64,000 nucleotides of DNA from Sphingobacteriaceae bacterium. GTDB lineage: Bacteria; Bacteroidota; Bacteroidia; Sphingobacteriales; Sphingobacteriaceae. Shown piece after piece: positions 35,236 to 43,585 of this stretch. The translations under genes were made by a program, and so were the position numbers. Each line of letters starts with the position of its first letter. Position 1 is the stretch's first letter. Where the stretch lies: assembly GCA_903642215.1 (NCBI GenBank), contig CAHJWG010000001.1, forward strand, positions 496,001 to 560,000, given 5' to 3'. The notes below the pieces were generated by a model, which ran no database searches, had not been told where the DNA came from, and saw only the letters and a list, made by a program, of their open reading frames with translations.

Positions 35236-35772
35236 ATGAAAACTTTTCTCAGTTTGTTGCTTCTCAGTTTATTATTTAGCTCGATAGTTTTTGCCCAGCA
35301 ACCTACGGTTGATAGCAATTCTGTTATCGATCAAAACGACTTTAAGCATGACAAAGAATATTTTTTAGCGCATTACGGGGCTGATGATTCTACCAAAGCA
35401 CTAATCAATACTTTTTTTAGGGTGAGAAAAGCGGCTGCGGTAGAAGTCGTTGTATCTGTAGTTGCCGGTGGTGGATTATATTTGTTTGCCAACCATGTAT
35501 TTGGCCCCGGAGATAACAAAGGTTTTGGTTACGGCACTGTTTTTCTTGCCATATTTGCCATCCCGTTTATCCCGGCTTTTGCCGTTGGAGTTGCTGAAGG
35601 AACTGTAACACGTTTAATTTATACCCGGAAAAAGCTGCTGTATTTAATTGCAGATCATCAAGCCGGAAAACCTTTGCCCCGAAGGGTTACGCATCGTGTA
35701 CGTTATAGACAGGAATTGAGAAAGGTTAAAGGGATTAAGCCATCGATCTGGAATATTCTGTTTTCAACCTAA
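35236..35772 (+). CDS. Exported or membrane protein, function unknown
   Basis: 178 residues with a clear signal peptide (MKTFLSLLLLSLLFSSIVFAQ). The mature part has an acidic, helical start (DQNDFKHDKEYFLAHYGADDS), two hydrophobic glycine-rich helices (VVVSVVAGGGLYLFANHVFG and TVFLAIFAIPFIPAFAVGVAEG) and a strongly basic C terminus (RRVTHRVRYRQELRKVKG). I do not recognise a family. The layout suggests an inner-membrane protein with a cytoplasmic basic tail. It is flanked on both sides by single motif copies. Confidence 0.65.
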   Translation: MKTFLSLLLLSLLFSSIVFAQQPTVDSNSVIDQNDFKHDKEYFLAHYGADDSTKALINTFFRVRKAAAVEVVVSVVAGGGLYLFANHVFGPGDNKGFGYGTVFLAIFAIPFIPAFAVGVAEGTVTRLIYTRKKLLYLIADHQAGKPLPRRVTHRVRYRQELRKVKGIKPSIWNILFST

Positions 35773-35782
35773 ATTTTTGGGT

Positions 35783-35796
35783 GGTAAAAGAAGTAT
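35783..35796 (+). repeat. Dispersed motif copy GGTAAAAGAAGTAT
   Basis: Exact core, 11 bases after the previous gene, preceded by a TTTTTGG run like the consensus arm. Confidence 0.8.
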
Positions 35797-35880
35797 GATT
35801 TGGTTGTGGTCGCAAATTGCGACTACCTTAAATTGTTCGTATTTGGTAATAGAATTAAAATTTCTAGCTAAAAAGCCTAA

Positions 35881-36855
35881 TTACAAATTTGGATAGATAG
35901 AAGTATAATTAGTAATTTGAAACTCACCATTAGTAACATCAACTAAATCACAGCAAGGTCTTGCATTATAGATACTGTTTTGTTTATCTAATATAAATCT
36001 ATACATACCTACTTTATCTAACTCTAAAATATTATTAACAGCAAGTGGAATCAATCCCGTATTTAAACCAAATCCTTCCGTAGCACTACTAGGGTATATA
36101 ATTCCAGCAAATGGGGCATTTCTAATGTTTTGTTGATAATACCTAATTGCAGCAAATAGAGCACTCAAAATGTAATAACATTCATTATTCTTCATATTGG
36201 TTCTACTCAAGCAGGAAAAATAATTAAAAAATTCATACAGAAAACTAAATGCTTTTTTTGAATAATTTATTTCTAACTGGTGCAAGTATTGATCCGCAGC
36301 TACTTTTAATATATTATTAGTATACAAATGCTGCTCATCAAAACATAAGTTTACAACAGGCAATACTTCTTTTATCCTCCATAAACCAATTGTCATATCC
36401 TGTATTTCAACACTAAAAGAAGTGAGTGGCTTACAACTTTCTAAACAGCTTGTTAAACTAAGATCTAATTGATTATCAGCTTGTAGTGCTCCATAAAAGA
36501 TTGAAATACCTGGTGCATTAAATCTGCCAGCATAAATTTCATTAGGATCAGATTTATGAGATATTTCAGATAGTTTAGAGAAAACTTGACAATTATAATT
36601 TGGACGCGCTCTTACAATATACTTATCTTGATAAAGCTTGGTTGCCATCAACGGTATATAGTCAAATAGTTTTATAAAGTTTTGGAAAACTTGATTATAG
36701 TTATCGTCAGTCGCCGGCTTATAAAGCAATTCCTTGATGGCTTGAAAATAATTAATAAATCTATCAAGATTTTGATTAAAGTATTCTATAATCCTATTAT
36801 GTTCAGAAAAGTCTGAACTAAGTGCCATCTTTTTAACTAGATCAACCTTTTCCAT
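35881..36855 (-). CDS. RES-domain protein (possible NAD+-targeting toxin family)
   Basis: 324 residues. An N-terminal helical region (about 1-90) is followed by what looks like a RES domain: RARPN with the conserved Arg, then GRFNAPGISIFYGA, which matches the family's GR-N-x-x-G-x-x-x-LY-A motif, and a later AGIIYPSSATEGFG block. RES toxins such as MbcT degrade NAD+. There is no adjacent Xre-type antitoxin gene. The longer N terminus resembles HEPN/RES-type architectures, but I cannot confirm that. Base composition is visibly more AT-rich than its neighbours, suggesting acquisition by transfer. Confidence 0.6.
   Translation of the reverse strand: MEKVDLVKKMALSSDFSEHNRIIEYFNQNLDRFINYFQAIKELLYKPATDDNYNQVFQNFIKLFDYIPLMATKLYQDKYIVRARPNYNCQVFSKLSEISHKSDPNEIYAGRFNAPGISIFYGALQADNQLDLSLTSCLESCKPLTSFSVEIQDMTIGLWRIKEVLPVVNLCFDEQHLYTNNILKVAADQYLHQLEINYSKKAFSFLYEFFNYFSCLSRTNMKNNECYYILSALFAAIRYYQQNIRNAPFAGIIYPSSATEGFGLNTGLIPLAVNNILELDKVGMYRFILDKQNSIYNARPCCDLVDVTNGEFQITNYTSIYPNL
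36363..36376 (-). repeat. Motif copy inside the RES-domain gene
   Basis: ATACTTCTTTTATC, exact core. It encodes RIKEVL. The presence of the motif in an apparently acquired gene bears on how the motif spreads. Confidence 0.75.
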
Positions 36856-36921
36856 AAAATTTAGGATTACTATGTGTCAGCAACAATTCTTAGAAATCAC
36901 TTGTCAAATTAATATAGAATC

Positions 36922-38112
36922 TCAATCCCTCCCCACCGGCCGCTCACTCGCTTCACGCTTACTGCCATCATACAACTCGTATTCCATCAGCCGGCAATCC
37001 AGCTTCCCGTTAAAAAACTCGATTTTGCGTGCTGCTTTTAACCCTACTTTTTTGGCAAGTTCCGGGTTGCCGGTAAAAACGTAACCGCGATAACCTTTGC
37101 AATTGGTTTTTAAAAAATCGCCAACACGTTTGTAAGTCATTTCCAGTTTGGTGTGCACCCCCAAACGTTCGCCATATTCCGGGTTGAAAAAAACAACGCC
37201 TGGCTGTTCCGGCACTTCCGTTTCGGCAAAATCGCAAACCTGAAAAGTAATCAAATGATCTACGCCGGCCGTTTTAGCATTATTTTGAGAGATAGAAACC
37301 GCATCCGCAGAAATATCCGAAGCAATAATGTTAAAGTCGATTTCTTTTTTAGACAAATCTTTCAGCTTTCTTCGTTCTGCGAAAAAAACCTGCTCATCAT
37401 AACCTAAAATGTGCATAAAAGCGTAATTCATGCGGAAAAGTCCCGGCCGTTTATTGGTTGCCAGCAAAGCGGCTTCAATCGCTAAAGTACCCGAACCGCA
37501 CATCGGGTTGATAAACGTACTTTTCTGGTCCCAGTTACTGGCCAAAATTGTACTCGTTGCCAACGCTTCCAGCATCGGTGCTTTGCCCGGGATTTTGCGG
37601 TAACCGTGTTTAGATAACGTTTCGCCGGAAGTATCCAGAAAAATATCTGCCTGGTTTTCCTGCCAGTATAAATGTAAAACCGCTTTGTTCCACTCCGGGC
37701 CGGAGTTTGGACGGATGCCTTTTTTATCTTTAATCCGATCTACCACCGCATCTTTTACTTTTACGTTTGCAAAAAGCGGCGTAGTGATAAATTCGTTATT
37801 TACGTTGGAAGTAACCGAAAAATAACCATCAAAAGCAATCAGGTTTTCCCATTCGATATCCATCAAACGATTGTACAGTTCGCCCGGGTTTCTGGCCTCA
37901 AAAGAAGCAACCGAATACAAAACCTGACTGGCGCAACGCAGGTTTAAATTTAGCGGGATACAATCGTTTACGGTTCCTTCCAGTTCTACGCCGGTACCAA
38001 AAAAACGTTTTATGCTAAAGCCGAGTGCTTCAACTTCATCTTTTAAATAAGCCGAAAGCCGCTTGTTGCAGGTGATAATTATTTTACTTTTTGTGTTGAA
38101 AACATCCGTCAT
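36922..38112 (-). CDS. THUMP-domain class I RNA methyltransferase (RlmL/YpsC type)
   Basis: 396 residues. The THUMP RNA-binding region spans about 1-160 (CNKRLSAYLKDEVEALGF at the start, DTSGETLSKHGYRKIPGKAP at the border), followed by a Rossmann methyltransferase domain with INPMCGSGTLAIEAA and the catalytic-loop motif VVFFNPEYGERLG, where most relatives read NPPY. It is expected to methylate guanine in 23S rRNA. Start at the ATG of MTDVFNTKSKI. It is divergent from the DUF3127 gene with a 78-base gap. Confidence 0.9.
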   Translation of the reverse strand: MTDVFNTKSKIIITCNKRLSAYLKDEVEALGFSIKRFFGTGVELEGTVNDCIPLNLNLRCASQVLYSVASFEARNPGELYNRLMDIEWENLIAFDGYFSVTSNVNNEFITTPLFANVKVKDAVVDRIKDKKGIRPNSGPEWNKAVLHLYWQENQADIFLDTSGETLSKHGYRKIPGKAPMLEALATSTILASNWDQKSTFINPMCGSGTLAIEAALLATNKRPGLFRMNYAFMHILGYDEQVFFAERRKLKDLSKKEIDFNIIASDISADAVSISQNNAKTAGVDHLITFQVCDFAETEVPEQPGVVFFNPEYGERLGVHTKLEMTYKRVGDFLKTNCKGYRGYVFTGNPELAKKVGLKAARKIEFFNGKLDCRLMEYELYDGSKREASERPVGRD

Positions 38113-38190
38113 AATTCCGCGAATTTACTGATTATAAGCTGCCGTTTTTAAACGCCGTTCTCTTAACTTTACATTTTAAATTAGCAAACC

Positions 38191-38565
38191 ATGGAGATTA
38201 AAGGAAAAGTACACGAAGTTTCGCCTACCACGCAGGTAACCGATTCTTTAAAAAAAAGAGAACTGATTGTTGAATATGTGGAGAACCCGCAATACCCGGA
38301 ATATTTAAAGTTTGAAGCTATCCAGGATCGATGCGCGCTGCTGGATAATACAAAAGTTGGCGATGATGTTGAAGTGTTTTTTAACCTGAAAGGCCGCAAG
38401 TGGACTGATAAAACCGGTAAGGTAGTTTATTTTAACACATTGGGATTGTGGAAAGTAAACGTTTTATCGGCAACCGGCAGCAACGCTGCTACGCCGGAAT
38501 ATGCTGCACCTGCTGCCAATATCAGTAGCAATAATGCAGACGAAGAAGATGATTTGCCTTTCTAA
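38191..38565 (+). CDS. DUF3127 protein (SSB-like OB fold)
   Basis: A 124-residue protein. MEIKGKVHEVSPTTQVTDSLKKRELIVEY, QYPEYLKFEAIQDRCALLD and VGDDVEVFFNLKGRKWTDKTGKVVYFN are the DUF3127 signature, a Bacteroidota-restricted family with an OB-fold appearance. The C terminus ends EEDDLPF, closely matching the acidic DDIPF tip by which SSB recruits partner proteins. A nucleic-acid role is therefore plausible. A strong terminator follows immediately. Confidence 0.85.
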   Translation: MEIKGKVHEVSPTTQVTDSLKKRELIVEYVENPQYPEYLKFEAIQDRCALLDNTKVGDDVEVFFNLKGRKWTDKTGKVVYFNTLGLWKVNVLSATGSNAATPEYAAPAANISSNNADEEDDLPF

Positions 38566-38574
38566 AAAAATAAA

Positions 38575-38606
38575 AAAGTCCCCGGTTTTTGAAACACGGG
38601 GACTTT
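38575..38606 (+). terminator. Intrinsic terminator after the DUF3127 gene
   Basis: AAAGTCCCCG (38575-38584) pairs exactly with CGGGGACTTT (38597-38606). Confidence 0.85.
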
Positions 38607-38880
38607 AACCAATTATGAACTATATGTTTAGACGGGGCAACGGATAAGGCTTTAACTAAAGTAAAATTATTTTTCTGATCCGCACTGTTATTTTTCTTCC
38701 CGACAAATTTAATTGCAATAAAAGCCGCAACTATTTCTCGCAGATAAAACTTCTTAAATAACACAACATTTTCGTTTACGGATTTTGAATCCTTTTAGTT
38801 TCGATTTCTGCTATTTTTAACATACTGTTTTTATCAGGTAAAAATTGGTGATAAAAGTTGTAATACTTTATTCAGAATTG
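38607..38880. other. Intergenic region with a degraded motif pair
   Basis: Holds no convincing gene. At 38822-38855, ATACTGTTTTTATC faces GGTGATAAAAGTTG, a mixed and partly decayed pair of the two dispersed motifs. Confidence 0.5.
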
Positions 38881-38919
38881 ATGTTAAAGTCTGGTTAACA
38901 GATGTTAAAATATGTTAAA
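38881..38919 (+). promoter_or_regulatory. Four phased GTTAA repeats before a two-component operon
   Basis: GTTAA occurs at 38883, 38894, 38904 and 38914, spaced 11, 10 and 10 bp on one face of the helix; three of the units read ATGTTAAA. OmpR/PhoB-type regulators bind such phased direct repeats. The array ends about 28 bases before a TATTTTTG element at 38947, overlapping where a -33 element would lie, which fits activation, perhaps autoregulation by the downstream regulator. Confidence 0.6.
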
Positions 38920-38946
38920 GGCACAGCCGGCTAACCTTAACTTGGA

Positions 38947-38954
38947 TATTTTTG
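38947..38954 (+). promoter_or_regulatory. -7 promoter element of the kinase-regulator operon
   Basis: TATTTTTG matches TAnnTTTG. The ATG at 38959 is 4 bases further, so the mRNA may have almost no leader. Confidence 0.5.
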
Positions 38955-38958
38955 CAGG

Positions 38959-40791
38959 ATGAAAGTGAAACGCCTAAGTTTAATTATTACCCTAATGGGC
39001 CTGGCTCTTTTGGGTGTAATTGCCATGCAGTTTTATTTTCTGAAGGAATCTTATCAGCAACGGTCTGACCTTTTTGACCGTGATGTTTCCGCAGCTTTAA
39101 GCAGCGTGGTTGCTAAAATTGAAAAACTGGATGCGATCAACTCTATGGAGCGGATTAAAATGCCGGACAGCCGGGTAAATTATACCGGTAAAAGCAGCAG
39201 AAGCAGTCATTTTGTGTATAACCGGATTCCGGAGAATAGTGAAAGTACTTCTCTCCAAAAAAATAACAATAATTTACACCCGGAAATTGAGCGTAAAAAG
39301 AAACGCCTTGCCAGTATAAAAGACAGTTTAAAAAATCTTTTTGCCCAAAATAATCCGGATGATATTTTAAGCTACCAGCGCATCAATATAGAACAATCCG
39401 TAGATGCTTACGGACAGATTTACGGGCAAATTACGCAGGTTACGAGTCCGAAATTAACAGATCAACTGCGTAAACAGCTTCGGCCTAATTTAAATAAATT
39501 TGACACGGTACGTTATGCTTATAACGATCCGCTATCCGGCCCAACAATTATTTCTGTGCCTACTTTAAACCCGCTTTGGATTAAAGAGCAGCAGCGTTTA
39601 AAAAAGCAGCAGGCGTTTAAACACATTAAAAAACTATTGGAAGATTCTGTGCATTTGATGCAGGCAAAGCTGATAACACCGCAGAAAATGGATGTGTTTA
39701 AGCGTGTGGAAGAAGAATACCGAAAAGTAGATGAACCGCTGGATACACGTATCAATCAGTTGGAAATTGATTCTTTATTGCGTTTTGAACTACAAAATAA
39801 AGGCGTTTTTTTACCTTTTAGTTACGAGATCACCACGGCTTCCCACGATTCGCTTATTTATTCCAATGCGGTAAACTATAACGGCGAAAAGCCAAAATTT
39901 ATCCAAACCAGCAGTTATCATACACCAATTTTTACCAAAGAAGTTGTAAACGATCCGGGAATGCTACGGATTTCTTTTCCGGAAAAAAACCGTTTGATTA
40001 TTAACCGGATGACTGCCACGATGGGGATTTCCGGTGGTTTGCTTTTAGTGCTGATTTTGTGTTTTGCTTACACAATCCTGTTGATTTTCCGCCAGAAAAA
40101 GATTTCGGAAATGAAAACTGAATTTATCAACAACATGACGCATGAGTTTAAAACGCCGGTTTCTACCATCATGATTGCCAGTGAAGCTTTAAAAGATGAA
40201 GAAATTACGCAGGATAAATCGCGCGTTGCCCGTTTAGCCGGGATTATTTATGATGAAAACGTACGCTTGGGCAGCCATATTGAACGGGTTTTAAATATTG
40301 CCCGAATTGAGCAGGACGATTTTAAATTAGACCTGAAAGAGATCGACGTAAATGAGCAGGTTACAGCTGTAGTAGATAGCATGTCGCTCAAAATACAAAA
40401 ACATAACGCGGTAATCCATCTCGATTTAAACGCTGGTAAAGCTATTATAAAAGCTGATGAACTGCATTTTACCAATGTATTATACAATTTGGTGGATAAC
40501 GCGATTAAGTATAGTAACGAGCAACCGGAAATCCGGATTTCTACAAAAAACACTGATAATCAGCTTTATATTGCTGTTGCAGATAAAGGAATCGGGATGA
40601 GCCGCGATCAGCAAGCCAAAATATTTGAACAGTTTTACCGTATCCCGACCGGAAACCTGCACGATGTAAAAGGTTTTGGTTTAGGTTTAAGTTATGTGAG
40701 TACGATTGTAAAGCGCTTAAACGGCAACATCAGCGTTCGTTCTGAAAAAGATAAAGGCTCTGTTTTTGAACTTAAATTTCCGTTAACTTAA
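38959..40791 (+). CDS. Sensor histidine kinase with large periplasmic domain
   Basis: 610 residues. Membrane helices lie at about 6-27 and 352-374 and enclose an extracytoplasmic domain of more than 300 residues with a lysine-rich middle. The cytoplasmic part has H395 in MTHEFKTPVSTIMIASEAL, N-box LYNLVDNAIKYS, G boxes VADKGIGMSRDQQAKIFEQFYR and VKGFGLGLSYVSTIV. It resembles the RprX-type kinases of Bacteroidota. The partner OmpR-type regulator starts 64 bases downstream with one motif copy between them. Confidence 0.92.
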   Translation: MKVKRLSLIITLMGLALLGVIAMQFYFLKESYQQRSDLFDRDVSAALSSVVAKIEKLDAINSMERIKMPDSRVNYTGKSSRSSHFVYNRIPENSESTSLQKNNNNLHPEIERKKKRLASIKDSLKNLFAQNNPDDILSYQRINIEQSVDAYGQIYGQITQVTSPKLTDQLRKQLRPNLNKFDTVRYAYNDPLSGPTIISVPTLNPLWIKEQQRLKKQQAFKHIKKLLEDSVHLMQAKLITPQKMDVFKRVEEEYRKVDEPLDTRINQLEIDSLLRFELQNKGVFLPFSYEITTASHDSLIYSNAVNYNGEKPKFIQTSSYHTPIFTKEVVNDPGMLRISFPEKNRLIINRMTATMGISGGLLLVLILCFAYTILLIFRQKKISEMKTEFINNMTHEFKTPVSTIMIASEALKDEEITQDKSRVARLAGIIYDENVRLGSHIERVLNIARIEQDDFKLDLKEIDVNEQVTAVVDSMSLKIQKHNAVIHLDLNAGKAIIKADELHFTNVLYNLVDNAIKYSNEQPEIRISTKNTDNQLYIAVADKGIGMSRDQQAKIFEQFYRIPTGNLHDVKGFGLGLSYVSTIVKRLNGNISVRSEKDKGSVFELKFPLT

Positions 40792-40798
40792 TTATCGC

Positions 40799-40812
40799 AT
40801 GCTTCTTTTATC
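40799..40812 (-). repeat. Dispersed motif copy between kinase and regulator genes
   Basis: ATGCTTCTTTTATC followed by ACCTAAAA, the full consensus, located inside an operon where a terminator would be unexpected. Confidence 0.85.
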
Positions 40813-40855
40813 ACCTAAAAACTGTTAAGCCTAAACTTTTCTCAACTCAAACAGA

Positions 40856-41548
40856 ATGAACAAAAAACTTTTGCTGGCCGAAGATGATCCTAATTTAGGA
40901 ATGCTTTTGCAGGATTATTTGCAGCTGAAAGGTAAATTTGATGTGGTGCTGAGCAAAGACGGCGACGAGGGTTTGCGTGCTTTTACCAAAGAGCAATTTG
41001 ATTTGGTGATTCTGGATGTGATGATGCCCAAAAAAGACGGCTTTACGTTAGGAAAAGAAATTCGGAAAATGAACCCGGAAATCCCAATCATTTTTGCAAC
41101 GGCAAAAGGAATGATGGAAGATAAAGCGGCCGCTTTTAACCTGGGCGGCGACGATTATATTACCAAACCTTTTCGGATCGAAGAATTGCTGCTCCGCATA
41201 AATGCCTTGTTAAAAAGAGTTGCCAATCAGGATAAAAAGGAAGAAGAACCTACCCGTTTTAAAATTGGCCGTTATAATTTTGATTTTTCGACACAGCAAA
41301 TCAGCTCTGATGGTTCGCATCAAAAATTATCCACCAAAGAAGCAGAACTACTGCGCTTGCTTTGCCTCAAACAAAATTCGGTTTTAACCCGCGAAGAAGC
41401 TTTACTAAATATATGGCACGACGATAATTATTTTAACGGCCGCAGTATGGATGTTTTTTTGAGTAAAATCCGTAAGTATTTAAAAGATGACCCAAGCGTA
41501 GAAATTATTAACGTGCACGGCAAAGGTTATAAATTACTGGTGAGTTGA
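40856..41548 (+). CDS. OmpR/PhoB-type response regulator (RprY-like)
   Basis: 230 residues. The receiver domain carries D10/D11 (LLAEDDPNLG), phospho-acceptor D54 (LVILDVMMPKKDG), a conserved Thr in FATAKG and Lys in DDYITKPF. The winged-helix DNA-binding domain (about 133-228) has KLSTKEAELLRLL, SVLTREEALLNIW, the recognition helix NGRSMDVFLSKIRKYL and the wing VEIINVHGKGYKLLV. It pairs with the upstream kinase and may bind the GTTAA array before the operon. Confidence 0.94.
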   Translation: MNKKLLLAEDDPNLGMLLQDYLQLKGKFDVVLSKDGDEGLRAFTKEQFDLVILDVMMPKKDGFTLGKEIRKMNPEIPIIFATAKGMMEDKAAAFNLGGDDYITKPFRIEELLLRINALLKRVANQDKKEEEPTRFKIGRYNFDFSTQQISSDGSHQKLSTKEAELLRLLCLKQNSVLTREEALLNIWHDDNYFNGRSMDVFLSKIRKYLKDDPSVEIINVHGKGYKLLVS

Positions 41549-41564
41549 GGTTGTTACAGTTCAA

Positions 41565-41951
41565 ATGCACAAATCCCTTTTTCAATTTCACAGAAAATAT
41601 TTCTTTTTAACGCTGCTGCTATTCGCTACCGAAGTATTTATTGCCGCTTATTTACACGATGCTATTATCCGCCCGTATGGCGGCGATTTTTTAGTTGTGA
41701 TTTTGATTTACTGCTTTGTTAAAAGCTTTTTAAATACGCCCGTAAAAGCTACAGCACTGGCGGTTTTGCTGTTTTCATACCTGATAGAAACACTGCAATA
41801 TTTTAATCTGGTTGAAATTCTTGGGCTCGAAAAATCAACAATTGCGCGCGTTGTAATCGGTACTTCCTTTGCGTGGACGGATCTTTTGGCTTATACTTTG
41901 GGGATTTTATTGGTTTTATTAGTTGAACCAACCTTTAAAAGATTAGAATAA
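41565..41951 (+). CDS. DUF2809 membrane protein
   Basis: 128 residues with four membrane helices. The family pattern is visible: FFLTLLLFATEVFIAAYLHD, IIRPYGGDFLVVILIYCFVKSFL, AVLLFSYLIETLQYFNLVEILGL and a last helix with SFAWTDLLAYTLGILLVLLVE. Function unknown. It starts 16 bases after the response regulator gene on the same strand and is probably co-transcribed with it. Confidence 0.85.
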   Translation: MHKSLFQFHRKYFFLTLLLFATEVFIAAYLHDAIIRPYGGDFLVVILIYCFVKSFLNTPVKATALAVLLFSYLIETLQYFNLVEILGLEKSTIARVVIGTSFAWTDLLAYTLGILLVLLVEPTFKRLE

Positions 41952-42035
41952 ATTTTATCGTAGTACGTCGTCAGGCTTTCAATAATCAAACGCTTTTATC
42001 TGATTAAGAAAAATAATTAATTGTTAAAAATGTTT

Positions 42036-42062
42036 ATGCTTCTTTTATCAGATAAAAAGCAT
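42036..42062. repeat. Motif copy forming a tight near-palindrome
   Basis: ATGCTTCTTTTATC at 42036 is followed after one base by GATAAAAAGCAT, giving a compact imperfect hairpin downstream of the DUF2809 gene. Confidence 0.75.
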
Positions 42063-42162
42063 TAACCCTAAAATCTCCTTCAACCCCAAAAAATAAATCT
42101 TTTATTTTGCTAACTTTTTTAGCATTTATTACGTAATATTGTAATGAAGAGAGGGCATTACA

Positions 42163-42396
42163 ATGGAACATTCATTTATTTTTCTGGGGATTATTATCGG
42201 GCTGATCATTTTGCTGATTGCGTATCTATCCAACAATCCGGATACGAGCAGTATCGACATCAGCTTTTATCAGTTTAAAGTGATGGTGAAAAAGAACGCG
42301 CGGAGAGAAAATTCGGTGTCCAGGAAAATCGTTCGCCGCCGCCGGGTACTCAAACAAAAAGTAAAACAAGTTAAAGGCGAACCAAAATCTGCCTGA
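42163..42396 (+). CDS. Small single-span membrane protein, basic tail
   Basis: 77 residues. One N-terminal hydrophobic helix (FIFLGIIIGLIILLIAYL, about 5-22), a short linker and a highly basic C-terminal half (RKIVRRRRVLKQKVKQVKG) that could contact nucleic acid or lipid head groups. No family recognised. Start chosen at the ATG after a purine-rich GAAGAGAGG stretch. The stop codon is fused to a dispersed-motif copy, and a hairpin terminator follows. Confidence 0.6.
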   Translation: MEHSFIFLGIIIGLIILLIAYLSNNPDTSSIDISFYQFKVMVKKNARRENSVSRKIVRRRRVLKQKVKQVKGEPKSA

Positions 42397-42408
42397 TGCT
42401 TCTTTTAT
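42396..42408 (-). repeat. Dispersed motif copy overlapping a stop codon
   Basis: ATGCTTCTTTTAT directly overlaps the TGA of the preceding small gene. Confidence 0.8.
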
Positions 42409-42418
42409 AGCACAAAAA

Positions 42419-42449
42419 AGCCTGCGAGTTTTCATCAACTTGCAGGCTT
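42419..42449. terminator. Hairpin terminator between convergent genes
   Basis: AAGCCTGC (42419-42426) pairs with GCAGGCTT (42442-42449), preceded by A and followed by T-rich sequence. Confidence 0.75.
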
Positions 42450-42473
42450 CTGTATCTATTATTAAATTTTGAA

Positions 42474-43457
42474 TTACTTCTTTACATACATTACTTCTTT
42501 TACCGCTTTAACTACTTTATCCGGGTTTGGCAGATATTCCTGGATTAAAGTCGGCGCATAAGGCAACGGAACGTCTCCGCCCATAATCCGTAAAATTGGT
42601 GCATCTAAATAATCAAACGCATCTTTTTGCACTTTAAACGCAACTTCCGTAGCGATAGAACCCAAAGGCCAGCTTTCTTCAACAATAACCAAACGGTTTG
42701 TTTTTTTAACGGATTCTAAAATACAAGGATAATCAATCGGGCGCACGGTGCGCAAATCAATTATTTCTGCATGGATACCTTCTTTTTCCAGTTCGGCAGC
42801 AGCGGCCATAACCACTTTCATAATCTTGCCAAAACCAACCAAAGTAACATCTGTTCCTTCTTTTACTACTTTGGCTTTACCGATTTCAATATAATAAGTT
42901 TCTTCCGGAACTTCGCCTTTATCACCATACATCAACTCGGATTCCATAAAAATAACCGGATCAGGATCGATAATTGCTGATTTTAACAAGCCTTTTGCAT
43001 CGGCCGGATTAGACGGCACAACCACTTTTAAACCCGGACAGTTGGCGTACCAGTTTTCAAAACACTGGCTGTGTTGCGAACTCAACATCCCGGCGTTTCC
43101 GGTTGGGCCGCGAAATACGACCGGCGAAGAAAACTGCCCGCCGCTCATCGACATTAACTTTGCCGCACCGTTGATAATCTGATCAATCGCAACCAGCGAA
43201 AAATTGAACGTCATAAATTCTACAATCGGTTTCAAACCATTCATCCCGGCACCAATAGCAATCCCGCAAAAACCCAATTCAGAGATCGGCGTATCAATTA
43301 TCCGTTTGGCACCAAATTCGTCCAGCATGCCCTGGCTAACTTTGTAAGCACCATTATATTCGGCAACTTCTTCACCCATTAAAAAAATAGTGTCGTCTTT
43401 GCGCATTTCCTCGTTCATCGCTTCACGAAGCGCTTCTCTGAACTGTATTTCTCTCAT
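42474..43457 (-). CDS. pdhB: Pyruvate dehydrogenase E1 component, beta subunit
   Basis: A 327-residue thiamine-dependent E1 beta subunit of the pyruvate dehydrogenase complex, which decarboxylates pyruvate with the alpha subunit and passes acetyl groups to E2. Signatures: REALREAMNEEMRKDDTIFLMGEEVAEYNGAY (cofactor-side Glu), RIIDTPISELGFCGIAIGAG, HSQCFENWYANCPGLKVVVPSNPADAKGLL and RLVIVEESWPLGS. The ATG at 43457 (MREIQFREAL) is preferred over one 5 codons upstream. The alpha subunit gene is not in the window. Confidence 0.94.
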   Translation of the reverse strand: MREIQFREALREAMNEEMRKDDTIFLMGEEVAEYNGAYKVSQGMLDEFGAKRIIDTPISELGFCGIAIGAGMNGLKPIVEFMTFNFSLVAIDQIINGAAKLMSMSGGQFSSPVVFRGPTGNAGMLSSQHSQCFENWYANCPGLKVVVPSNPADAKGLLKSAIIDPDPVIFMESELMYGDKGEVPEETYYIEIGKAKVVKEGTDVTLVGFGKIMKVVMAAAAELEKEGIHAEIIDLRTVRPIDYPCILESVKKTNRLVIVEESWPLGSIATEVAFKVQKDAFDYLDAPILRIMGGDVPLPYAPTLIQEYLPNPDKVVKAVKEVMYVKK

Positions 43458-43550
43458 TCTAAATAAAATCAAGTATTTTTCGATGGCAAATATAAGCAGT
43501 AAAACCTGATTTGCAACCGTGGTTTTAGGTTGAAAAAGGGAATTTATACC

Positions 43551-43565
43551 GATAAAAACAGCATC
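43551..43565 (+). repeat. Sister-motif copy GATAAAAACAGCATC
   Basis: Exact copy between pdhB and the GH3 gene, 20 bases after the GH3 stop. Confidence 0.75.
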
Positions 43566-43585
43566 GCCCTAATTTCGATTTTTGT

